This document shows positions 14,027 through 20,723 of a stretch of DNA of 34,021 bases, in pieces. The position numbers and the translations under genes are program-made. The notes beneath the pieces are model-generated. The model saw only the letters and a program-made list of their open reading frames with translations. It was not told the DNA's origin and searched no databases. The stretch is taken from positions 1 to 34,021 of the forward strand of contig CALKAJ010000129.1 of the NCBI GenBank assembly GCA_937983305.1. Reading direction: 5' to 3'. Numbering within the stretch: position 1 is the first letter of the stretch; every line of letters starts with the position of its first letter. This stretch comes from an uncultured Ignavibacteriota bacterium. Its GTDB lineage: Bacteria; Bacteroidota; Ignavibacteria; Tepidaquicellales; Tepidaquicellaceae.

Positions 14027-14228
14027 TATTTTCAAGGGTTGATTTTAAAAAATTGTTGTAAAAATCTCCGGAAACGATGTATGTTATTTGTGGGAGTAAG
14101 TCCGCATAATATAATGTTATCGCTTTTCGGGGGTTGCCGGTATTAATAATCGAAGCTACCTTAATTTTATTAGCCGTCATTGCTCTGGTGATTATTTCGT
14201 TGGATAATTTTATTTGTGTTATTATCAT
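14013..14228 (-). CDS. Small early phage protein (71 aa)
   Basis: Starts at ATG 14226-14228. The first 50 residues mix Ile/Thr/Ala-rich helices and strands (ITRAMTANKIKVASIINTGN, PRKAITLYYADLLPQITYIV) and the tail is polar. No family is recognised. It lies between a newly found 45-residue frame upstream (24-base gap) and the overlapping 60-residue gene downstream, in the same coupled run. Confidence 0.55.
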   Translation of the reverse strand: MIITQIKLSNEIITRAMTANKIKVASIINTGNPRKAITLYYADLLPQITYIVSGDFYNNFLKSTLENNGKN

Positions 14229-14251
14229 TTCGGCTTTATGAGATTTTTGCG

Positions 14252-14389
14252 TTAATTGAGATGAAATTTTATAATTACCGGGTTAAATTTGCCCTGGTAC
14301 ATAACCGGATATTTTATCCAATAACTGATTATGTGTTTTCTCCGTTGGAAGTATATCACTTTTGTTATGTTTAATTTTTCTTCCTTCAT
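14252..14389 (-). CDS. Very small early phage protein (45 aa)
   Basis: This short frame starts at ATG 14387-14389 and makes an ATGA overlap with the stop of the 127-residue gene, the same coupling used throughout this operon. It encodes a basic peptide beginning MKEEKLNITKVIYFQRRKHI with an aromatic middle (YWIKYPVMYQGKF). It fills what would otherwise be a 160-base gap in a gap-free operon, which supports it being real. No family can be assigned. Confidence 0.5.
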   Translation of the reverse strand: MKEEKLNITKVIYFQRRKHIISYWIKYPVMYQGKFNPVIIKFHLN

Positions 14390-14769
14390 TGAGTTATCAT
14401 TTTAAAATTTTTCATCTCGGCGGTTACGTCAAAGCCGAGTTTTTTTGCAAGGTGGAGCATTCCCTGGACTCTGATGAGCATAAGGTTAGAGAGCTTTGTC
14501 ATTTCGTTCACGTCTTTTTTCAATGCTTTCAGTTCTTGCATTTGCTTGGTCTGTGAGAGCTGGTATGTGAGGCGTTTGATTCGTTCGTTAATATCTTTTT
14601 GCTTTGTTATCACCGATACAAAGCTGTGCTCGGCTTCCTGAAGCTCTGTGATGATTACTGCTTTTTGTTTTTTCTCGGAGAGTTTTTCAAAGTTTCCGGG
14701 TAGTTTTACTTCGCCGGTTTCTGTTACTACAAGCTCGCTGGTTGGTTGGTTTTCGAGTACTTCTTTCAT
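14386..14769 (-). CDS. Coiled-coil early phage protein (127 aa)
   Basis: The protein is largely helical with a coiled-coil centre (about residues 45-95: DINERIKRLTYQLSQTKQMQ, then ELKALKKDVNEMTKLSNLML). The N-terminal 35 residues are acidic and probably extended (TSELVVTETGEVKLPGNFEK). It sits at the place in the early operon where Mu has the B gene, two genes after the transposase, but has no Walker motif and is far too short for MuB. Its role is unknown. Confidence 0.6.
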   Translation of the reverse strand: MKEVLENQPTSELVVTETGEVKLPGNFEKLSEKKQKAVIITELQEAEHSFVSVITKQKDINERIKRLTYQLSQTKQMQELKALKKDVNEMTKLSNLMLIRVQGMLHLAKKLGFDVTAEMKNFKMITQ

Positions 14770-14776
14770 TTGTTTT

Positions 14777-14971
14777 TTAGTTTATGATTATTGGTTGATT
14801 TGAAAATGCCCATTTGCTTTTTAGTATGTTGCCGGTGTCCGTGTTGTCTTTTAGCTCTATTAGTTCGTTCGTGTTTGCATCACGGAATACTAATGTATCT
14901 TTCACTCCGTTTGAGATTACGAAGGCTCTGTTTGCCTTCATCTGTTTTCTTTTTGTTTCTGTGTTTTTCAT
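14777..14971 (-). CDS. Small early phage protein after the transposase (64 aa)
   Basis: The start ATG at 14969-14971 lies one base from the transposase stop and is preferred over a TTG 15 bases upstream. The basic N-terminus (MKNTETKRKQMKANRAFVIS) precedes a beta-prone part (VKDTLVFRDANTNELIELKD) and a short C-terminus. No family is recognised. It is closely coupled to the transposase gene and probably cotranscribed. Confidence 0.55.
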   Translation of the reverse strand: MKNTETKRKQMKANRAFVISNGVKDTLVFRDANTNELIELKDNTDTGNILKSKWAFSNQPIIIN

Positions 14972-14972
14972 T

Positions 14973-16865
14973 TTAATTTTCCTCAATTTGTATGTCGTTT
15001 ATATCCGGATATTGACTGAAATCGTGTTCCTCCGGAAGACTGAGATTGAATTCGAAATTTTCCGTTGCTGAAAGTTGAGATTCTTTTGCTGCTTTATTAT
15101 TTTTTTCGTCAATTGATGTTTTATTGGTACCAACTGTTGGGATTGCATTTACCAGTGCAGCTTCAATTTCTTTAAGTTCTTCTTTGTGCTTTTCTATGTA
15201 ATCTCCTGTTGCTGATATTGCTCCGGGGAGTGCAGAGCTATATTCAGTGTCGGAGATTGCTTTGATGTTTTCTGCTGCTGTCTTAAGTGCTTTTTTCAGT
15301 TTCTTATTATATATTGAAATGTTGCTCCTGCGCTGTGGGTCAAGCTCTGTATTGCAGAGTGTTGCGATGTAATCACCTTTTGAGAAAGTTTCACCGGTTG
15401 CTATGTCTGTTGTATCTGAATACGCATAGATATATATCTCGCTGTAGTCTGCCGGGTTATATTTCACTATTACTTTGTGGTTATAAAAGCATAGTGGGAT
15501 TATATCACGGGGTACGAACTGATTTTTGTTTATTACAATTTTAGATTTGAACACTTTTACATCCTGCTTACACGATGCAGTTTTTATTTTTATTATGTTG
15601 GGTTTTGAGAATTGGTATGTGAGTGAGAGCTTTTCGTAGTAGTCTTTGATTGAAATATTAACTTGCTTCCGGTCTATCCTGCGATTGCGGCGGCGGGTTA
15701 TGCAGAAACTTAAGAGATAGCTCTCAAGTGATTTCTTTGCCTCTTCAAAAAATATTACTGCATCTTCCGGGCTTAATTTATTTGTGCTGTGCCGAGATTC
15801 GCGAAGTTTATCCGGACCTACAAAATTTTTGAAAAATACATCGTGCTCATTTTTTATAAATCCGAATGACCTCTCACCGGTTGATTTGTTTGTCGGTTTA
15901 TATGCCTCAGAGAATTCAACTGATGTTCCTGCATTTGTCAGAAAATTTTTAAACTCTTCGCTTCTGCCGATTCCGTTGTCAACCATTACTGATTTCATTG
16001 GGTAGCCGTATTTCAATAGTACCGGTGTTAGCGATTGTATCAAGTCATTTGTTGTGAAATCTCCGACTTTAATACACCATCCGAGCGGATACATCGTTAC
16101 TGCTTCCACCCAGAGCCATAGTTTCATTTGCTTGGAGATGAATTCTTTTTTGGATTCATCCCATACGAGTACTGAGGCAATGTCGAGTTTGTGGTCATCT
16201 CCGATAATGTAGTCGAAAAATCTAATGTCGTTCGTGAAGGCACCTTTCACGGTTGGCAGATCCCGGCTAAATGTATTGTAGTGGTTAAGAAATTCGTGCA
16301 ATAGCCGGTACCCCGATGCATTGAATGAACTCCTTAAATATGAGTACATTGTTGCTTTTGGTATTGCAGCAAGCTCGTAATATTCTTCGTTTGTCTTTGC
16401 ATATTCGTTGATCAGGTCACATGTTAATGATAGGTTTGGCTGTGCATTTTGGAAATATAGCCATGATGCTATTTCTAAAAGTTTGTTTTGTGAATTCTTT
16501 AATAGTGGATTTTTTACCGCATATTTATCTCCCCGGTCTTTTCTTTTTGCGTCTCTTTTTCCGGCTGATATTGCCCATAGTGTTTTATATGAACATCCTT
16601 TGAGCTTTTGTCCATTTTTCTTTTCGTAAATTTCGACTTCTATTAATAGCTTCTCAATTGAAACACCCGTAGCTGCTTTTTGCCTTATTTGAGATGTGAA
16701 TTCTTTCGGGGAAATTGTCTCTGCTTTGTTGCTTGGCTCCTGATGGGTTATGATGTATGTCTTCCCGTTTTGTTTTATTGCGGGGAGTTTGCCGGTTGAG
16801 ATTAGCTTTTCTGCCCATCTGCGGGAAATATTATTTATAGTGCAATATTCTTCAATGTGTGTCAT
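14973..16865 (-). CDS. DDE transposase, MuA-like
   Basis: The enzyme would carry out strand transfer for integration and replication of the phage. Of its 630 residues, the first 40 form a winged-helix DNA-binding region (SRRWAEKLISTGKLPAIKQN). The RNase H-like core shows D223/D224 (IIGDDHKLDIA), D296 (KSVMVDNGIG) and E331 (STGERSFGFIK), the last two 35 residues apart. GERSFGF matches the V-E-R-A-F-G block of MuA. A small beta-barrel (VVNKNQ-like block IVINKNQFVPRDIIPLCFYN and on to YIYAYSD) is typical of MuA-type C-terminal domains, followed by a charged tail that could contact a partner ATPase. The start is one base after the Ner-like stop. Confidence 0.93.
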   Translation of the reverse strand: MTHIEEYCTINNISRRWAEKLISTGKLPAIKQNGKTYIITHQEPSNKAETISPKEFTSQIRQKAATGVSIEKLLIEVEIYEKKNGQKLKGCSYKTLWAISAGKRDAKRKDRGDKYAVKNPLLKNSQNKLLEIASWLYFQNAQPNLSLTCDLINEYAKTNEEYYELAAIPKATMYSYLRSSFNASGYRLLHEFLNHYNTFSRDLPTVKGAFTNDIRFFDYIIGDDHKLDIASVLVWDESKKEFISKQMKLWLWVEAVTMYPLGWCIKVGDFTTNDLIQSLTPVLLKYGYPMKSVMVDNGIGRSEEFKNFLTNAGTSVEFSEAYKPTNKSTGERSFGFIKNEHDVFFKNFVGPDKLRESRHSTNKLSPEDAVIFFEEAKKSLESYLLSFCITRRRNRRIDRKQVNISIKDYYEKLSLTYQFSKPNIIKIKTASCKQDVKVFKSKIVINKNQFVPRDIIPLCFYNHKVIVKYNPADYSEIYIYAYSDTTDIATGETFSKGDYIATLCNTELDPQRRSNISIYNKKLKKALKTAAENIKAISDTEYSSALPGAISATGDYIEKHKEELKEIEAALVNAIPTVGTNKTSIDEKNNKAAKESQLSATENFEFNLSLPEEHDFSQYPDINDIQIEEN

Positions 16866-16866
16866 A

Positions 16867-17076
16867 TTATATAGTTTGAAGTTTGCGGTATATTTTTTGG
16901 TGAAATTTATTTAATGGGTTCAGACGGCGATGACCGTTGAGTATTAAGGATAGATAGCTCTGGGATATACCAATATCTTCTGCAATCAGGGAAAGAGTCT
17001 TCTTTTTCTCTACTGCCTTGTAGATTCTTTGGCGCGGTATTTGCAAAGGTTTTGTGTTTGTGTTTTTACTTGACAT
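16867..17076 (-). CDS. Ner/Cro-like early regulator (69 aa)
   Basis: A basic N-terminus precedes a helix-turn-helix of the Cro/CI type (KKKTLSLIAEDIGISQSYLS, then LILNGHRRLNP). It is divergent from the repressor and is the first gene of the early operon, the place Ner occupies in Mu, where it turns down both early and repressor promoters. The binding targets are likely the GTAA/TTAC palindromes just upstream. ATG 17074-17076 is the only sensible start. Confidence 0.82.
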   Translation of the reverse strand: MSSKNTNTKPLQIPRQRIYKAVEKKKTLSLIAEDIGISQSYLSLILNGHRRLNPLNKFHQKIYRKLQTI

Positions 17077-17094
17077 TTGATTTATTATGAAATA

Positions 17095-17167
17095 CTTTGT
17101 AAAATAATTATTACAAAGATAATGGTAATATTACCACTTGTCAATACCAAAATAGTAAAATTACTAT
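17095..17167. promoter_or_regulatory. Operator cluster between repressor and early operon
   Basis: Three inverted repeats share GTAA/TTAC half-sites: CTTTGTAA/TTACAAAG (17095-17102 and 17111-17118), the 14-bp palindrome TGGTAATATTACCA (17123-17136) and ATAGTAA-AA-TTACTAT (17152-17167). They span the early promoter and the probable repressor promoter, so occupancy could set the lysogeny switch. Confidence 0.75.
17114..17144 (-). promoter_or_regulatory. Early promoter (FCB-type) driving Ner and transposase
   Basis: On the minus strand TTG (17142-17144) is followed after exactly 20 bases by TATCTTTG (17114-17121), a full match to TTG-N19-21-TAnnTTTG. The palindrome TGGTAATATTACCA fills the space between the two boxes, so a bound repressor would exclude RNA polymerase. 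Start of transcription would be about 30 bases before the Ner-like ATG. Confidence 0.8.
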
Positions 17168-17174
17168 ATTTTTT

Positions 17175-17549
17175 ATGTCTTTACCTGATAGAATAAAAAT
17201 AATAAGAGGCTCATTAACATTTGAGAAATTCGCAGAAATGCTCACAAAACAAGGGCACACTTTCGATAAAGGAAATTTATCGAAATACGAAAAAGGTAAG
17301 GTTAAACCTTCTTCTGACTTTTATTCTGCAATTGCTAAAATTGGAATCAATGTTAATTGGCTATTGACCGGTGAAGGGGAAATGTATGCAAAAGATTGTA
17401 CCGGGAAGAAGGGGGATTCAGCAATTTTAAGAGAAAATGAGAAATTGAAAGAGGAAATTGAAGTGGTAAAAAAAATGGTCGGTATTGAAGCTGTTAAATA
17501 TATTAATTCAACACTTTTAAAAGGCATAAAAGGCACTAAAAAGAAATAA
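17175..17549 (+). CDS. Phage repressor, CI-like without peptidase domain
   Basis: The N-terminal 70 residues form a helix-turn-helix domain of the CI/XRE type (SLTFEKFAEMLTKQGHTFDK, GNLSKYEKGKVKPSSDFYSA) ending in GINVNWLLTGEGEMYA, a hallmark of phage repressors. The C-terminal 45 residues are a coiled coil (LRENEKLKEEIEVVKKMV) and not an S24 peptidase, so RecA-linked self-cleavage is not expected; Mu's repressor likewise lacks one. Divergent from the Ner-like gene across three palindromes. A palindrome at 17152-17167 lies on its probable promoter, suggesting autoregulation. Confidence 0.88.
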   Translation: MSLPDRIKIIRGSLTFEKFAEMLTKQGHTFDKGNLSKYEKGKVKPSSDFYSAIAKIGINVNWLLTGEGEMYAKDCTGKKGDSAILRENEKLKEEIEVVKKMVGIEAVKYINSTLLKGIKGTKKK

Positions 17550-17566
17550 GACTTACAAGGTCATTT

Positions 17567-17625
17567 GTTCGCAATCAATTTTGAGTTCGCAAAGTTCGCA
17601 AATGAATGCGAACTATTGTTCGCAA
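17567..17625. repeat. Cluster of GTTCGCAA motifs near prophage end
   Basis: GTTCGCAA occurs at 17567-17574, 17585-17592, 17594-17601 and 17618-17625, with an inverted near-copy (ATGCGAAC, 17606-17613) between the last two. Four direct and one inverted copy in 59 bases after the repressor gene mark a protein-binding array, by position either an inner transposase/enhancer site or a regulator site. Confidence 0.75.
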
Positions 17626-17632
17626 GTGCTAC

Positions 17633-17775
17633 AAAAACCTTAAAAACACCCCATTTTTCACTAATTATTTTTCTCATTTATCTCCAAATACACCAATTTC
17701 TCAAATAGCTCCAAAAAAAAACCTTAAAAACACCCCCTTTTTCGCTAAAAAAAATTGCTCGAGTTCTCATTTATC
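17633..17775. repeat. Terminal direct repeats, probable transposase-binding sites
   Basis: AAAAACCTTAAAAACACCCC is present exactly at 17633-17652 and 17717-17736 (84-base offset), and the likeness continues for 12 more bases (to 17664 and 17748) with two differences. A second motif, TTCTCATTTATC, follows each copy, at 17671-17682 and 17764-17775. Mu-type ends carry several transposase-binding sites at unequal spacing, and this non-coding stretch between repressor and host boundary is where they would lie. Confidence 0.75.
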
Positions 17776-17798
17776 GTTAAACTCCTCACTATACTTCA

Positions 17799-18464
17799 AG
17801 ACTTTATGCAAAAGATGACGGCGGTACAATCTCTTTTGGTCTTTCTAAAGGTGCAGCATCAGGCGGACCTATAGTTTATGGAGCTAACGGATTTGCACTT
17901 GGCACAACATATCTTTTGGTTGTAAAATATGTTTTCAATACAACTTCAACCTCAGACGATGAAATGAGTTTATTCGTAATCAGCGGTGCAATTCCCGGAA
18001 CCGAACCAACTACTCCTTATGTAGGACCGGTTACAGGAACTGTTACAGATGCTCCAAATCTTGCAAGAATTGCTTTAAGGCAGGGTTCATCAGCTTCTTC
18101 ACCAACAATGAATATTGACGGAATAAAAATCGGAAAAACCTGGGCTGGAATTACAACTTCTGTAAAAATTGAATCCGGTATTGCAGATAATTTCTCACTT
18201 TCACAAAATTATCCGAATCCTTTCAACCCGACAACAAATATTAAGTTCTCAATTCCTTCGCAAGGATTTGTTACATTAAAAGTATATAATACACTTGGAA
18301 AAGAAGTTTCAAGTCTTGTTGGCAACACACTCAGCACAGGAACTTATGAAGTAAACTTTAACGCTTCAAATCTTTCAAGCGGAATTTATTATTACAAAAT
18401 CAATTTCACAAATATCGAAGGAAAGAACTTCTCCGAAACTAAAAAGTTGATGCTCGTAAAATAA
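17799..18464 (+). pseudogene. Host T9SS-exported protein, 5' part lost to prophage insertion
   Basis: The frame is open from 17781, but nothing before about 17799 looks like protein-coding host sequence, and no plausible start exists (a TTG at 17916 lies inside the domain). About 220 residues remain: a beta-rich domain opening RLYAKDDGGTISFGLSKG, of the kind found in secreted Ignavibacteria proteins, then a C-terminal T9SS type A sorting domain (NYPNPFNPTTNIKF, ending FSETKKLMLVK) of about 85 residues that would direct export across the outer membrane. The 5' part, with the signal peptide, should lie on the other side of the prophage. A good terminator follows the stop. Confidence 0.85.
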
Positions 18465-18489
18465 TTAACTTTAAATTTTTCCCTATAAA

Positions 18490-18525
18490 GGGCTGCCGGT
18501 GAAACGGCAGTCCTTTTTTCTTTTT
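18490..18525 (+). terminator. Rho-independent terminator after the T9SS-cargo gene
   Basis: GGGCTGCCG (18490-18498) pairs with CGGCAGTCC (18505-18513), nine pairs with one G-T, around GTGAAA, and is followed by a run of T. It separates the interrupted gene from the phosphate uptake genes. Confidence 0.88.
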
Positions 18526-18542
18526 ATGCTAATAAAATTCTT

Positions 18543-19187
18543 ATGTTTGCAAGTAAAAAAACAAAGAAACTTGAAACTCAGATAGATGAGTTTCTCGATA
18601 AAATTCTCTCAGGGAGTTTGCAATTCAAACAGGGCGTGAAATATTATATAGAAAACCTGAATGATATGTTTGAAAAAACGCTGACTGAAATTTCAACTAC
18701 AGAGGAATCTGCAGATAACCTCAGAAGAACTATAGAAACGAAGCTTTATTTACACACATTGATACCTGAATACAGGGGAGATGTCCTTGGTTTGCTTGAA
18801 AGTGTCGATAAAGTTTTGAACAAATCGAAGGAAACTATTTTCCAATATTCGGTGGAAAAACCAAATATACTGCCCGAGTTTGCAAGTTTATTTTTAGAGC
18901 TTACAAATACGTCAGTTACTTCCGTGGAATATATGGTTTATGCAGTTCGGGCATATTTTTCGGATTACCAGAAAGTAAGGGATAACATTAATAAATCTGT
19001 GTTTTATGAAAAAGAAGCAGATGTTCTTGCAGATAAGTTAAAACGGAATATTTTTGCAAACACAAATCTCGGACTTGCCGAAAAAATACATTTAAGATAT
19101 TTTACATATCATATTGAGCAAATTGCAGATTCGGCAGAGGATGTATGTGACAGGCTTTCAATTGCAGTTATTAAAAGATTCGGATAA
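18543..19187 (+). CDS. DUF47/PhoU-like partner of phosphate transporter
   Basis: This 214-residue, nearly all-helical cytoplasmic protein fits the DUF47 family, PhoU relatives encoded next to Pit-type transporters and thought to tune phosphate uptake. It begins MFASKKTKKLETQIDEFLDK and shows two PhoU-like helical halves, with acidic metal-site-like stretches in the E-x-x-A-D-x-L-R segment (ESADNLRRTIETKLYLHTLI) and the later YEKEADVLADKLKR and HIEQIADSAEDVCDRL. It precedes the transporter by 3 bases, so the two are translationally coupled. Confidence 0.9.
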   Translation: MFASKKTKKLETQIDEFLDKILSGSLQFKQGVKYYIENLNDMFEKTLTEISTTEESADNLRRTIETKLYLHTLIPEYRGDVLGLLESVDKVLNKSKETIFQYSVEKPNILPEFASLFLELTNTSVTSVEYMVYAVRAYFSDYQKVRDNINKSVFYEKEADVLADKLKRNIFANTNLGLAEKIHLRYFTYHIEQIADSAEDVCDRLSIAVIKRFG

Positions 19188-19190
19188 AAC

Positions 19191-20666
19191 ATGATCTGGA
19201 TTTTTCTTTCAAGCGGAATGTTTCTCGGTTGGTCACTTGGTGCAAATGATGCGGCAAATGTTTTTGGAACGGCGGTTAGTACAAAAATGCTCCGATTCAG
19301 AAGCGCTGCGATTATTACTTCGATATTCTTAATTCTCGGAGCTATGATTAGCGGTGCGGGAACTACTCATACAATAGGCGTACTTGGAGATGTTAATGCA
19401 ATTGCGGGCTCTTTTTCGGTTTCGCTTGCTGCTGCAATATCTGTTTTTCTTTTAATCAAGAGAGGTCTTCCGGTTTCAGTTTCTCAGGCAATTGTAGGTG
19501 CGATTTTAGGATGGAATTTATTTACATCATCGCCTACGGATATCAACTCTTTAATACTGATTTTATTTTCCTGGGTTTTCAATCCGCTTATTGCAGGAGC
19601 ATTATCTTTTGTTCTATATCTTTTGTTTAACAGAATTATAAAATTTTCAAAGATTCATTTGCTTGAAATAGATGCACTTACCCGTTACGGATTTATTCTT
19701 GCTGCTGCTTTTGGAGCCTATAGCCTTGGAGCAAATAACATCGCAAAAGTTGTAGGAGTTTTTATCACGTCTTCTCCGTTCAGAGATATTCAGGTTTATG
19801 AGAATTTTAAAATTACGGCTCTTCAGCAGCTTTTCTTCACGGGGGCGCTTTCGATGGCAGCCGGGATAATAAGTTATTCCCGTAAAACAATTGATACAAT
19901 AGGTTCGAAAATTTTCAAACTCACCCCTATTTCAGCATTGGCAAGCGTTTTTGCCGTATCTGTAACATTATTTGTTTTTTCTTCTCAGACACTTCATAAG
20001 TTTTTATTGACTCTTCATATTCCGGCTATTCCGTTAGTTCCTATTTCAGTAACTCAGGCAATGGTTGGCGCGGTTATAGGAATTGCACTTGCAAAAGGAG
20101 GAAGTTATCTGAATTATAAAATTATCGGAAAAATCAGCTTAGGTTGGCTTATTACGCCTGTATCATCAGCTTTAATTTCTTTGTTATTGCTTTTTGTAAT
20201 GCAAAATGTATTTCAGCAAAAAGTTTTTGAGAAAATTTCATTTGAAGTTAACGAACAGGTTATTAATTATCTTCAATCGGGAAATCTTAATACAACAAAA
20301 ATTAATCATCTTAACGGTATAACTTATGACAATCAATCTTCGTTTCGTCAGGCACTTGATTATGTTGGAATAAGCAGTGAAGAGACAATTTTCAGGATAT
20401 TTCAGGCGGCTAAAATTGAATATTTCCGGCTCGATTCAAATTACGCAAAGGAAAAGCTGAACCCAAACGAATTTACGCAAGGCGAAATTGAAGCCGTAAA
20501 ATTTCTGCATAATGAAAGTTTTAAACACAGATGGCAGATTGTTGAAAAATTATCACTGATTTCAGAAGACTGGCGATTTTTAACGCCAAATCCGCAAAAT
20601 CTTTATTATAATAAAAGACTTGAGGAGAAATATGAAATTATATTTTCAATTTTTAAGTTAAGGTAA
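19191..20666 (+). CDS. Inorganic phosphate transporter, Pit family
   Basis: This low-affinity phosphate importer carries both family signatures: GANDAAN at residues 17-23 and its repeat LGANNIAK at 179-186, in two homologous membrane halves with about ten helices to residue 345. The last 145 residues form a soluble, charged extension (from VFQQKVFEKISFEVNEQVIN), which makes the protein longer (491) than a minimal Pit protein and may be cytoplasmic and regulatory. It starts 3 bases after the DUF47 gene, which probably controls it. Confidence 0.93.
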   Translation: MIWIFLSSGMFLGWSLGANDAANVFGTAVSTKMLRFRSAAIITSIFLILGAMISGAGTTHTIGVLGDVNAIAGSFSVSLAAAISVFLLIKRGLPVSVSQAIVGAILGWNLFTSSPTDINSLILILFSWVFNPLIAGALSFVLYLLFNRIIKFSKIHLLEIDALTRYGFILAAAFGAYSLGANNIAKVVGVFITSSPFRDIQVYENFKITALQQLFFTGALSMAAGIISYSRKTIDTIGSKIFKLTPISALASVFAVSVTLFVFSSQTLHKFLLTLHIPAIPLVPISVTQAMVGAVIGIALAKGGSYLNYKIIGKISLGWLITPVSSALISLLLLFVMQNVFQQKVFEKISFEVNEQVINYLQSGNLNTTKINHLNGITYDNQSSFRQALDYVGISSEETIFRIFQAAKIEYFRLDSNYAKEKLNPNEFTQGEIEAVKFLHNESFKHRWQIVEKLSLISEDWRFLTPNPQNLYYNKRLEEKYEIIFSIFKLR

Positions 20667-20723
20667 CAACCGGGATTTATAAAATGCATTTTTTCAAATA
20701 TTACTAATAGTTAATTTAGATAT

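Larger units (their letters stand above)
51..17798. mobile_element. Mu-like transposable prophage, one end missing
   Basis: The segment carries the hallmark set of a Mu-like phage: repressor and Ner-like protein back to back, a DDE transposase with a MuA-type C-terminal barrel, a Gam-like protein, large terminase, DUF935 portal, gpF-, gpG-, gp36- and gp37-like proteins, a gpI-like protease/scaffold and a capsid protein. The right boundary is placed at 17798, where an in-frame T9SS-cargo gene resumes and the element would end in CA, as Mu-type ends do. The left boundary is beyond the contig edge. Gene order differs from Mu: the block 3299-8812 is inverted relative to the flanking minus-strand genes. 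No MuB-like ATPase and no tail sheath, tape measure or baseplate genes are present here. Confidence 0.9.

Noticed and set aside
14386..14769. MuB homologue
   Set aside because: Position is suggestive, but it is only 127 residues, coiled coil, and has no Walker A or B motif.
17606..17818. Plus-strand frame of 70 codons between repressor and host boundary
   Set aside because: It is made by the terminal direct repeats (its peptide repeats KNLKNTPFF) and crosses the prophage-host junction.
17916..18464. Complete T9SS-cargo gene starting at TTG 17916
   Set aside because: Coding character continues in frame upstream to about 17799 and there is no signal peptide, so the gene is truncated and not short.
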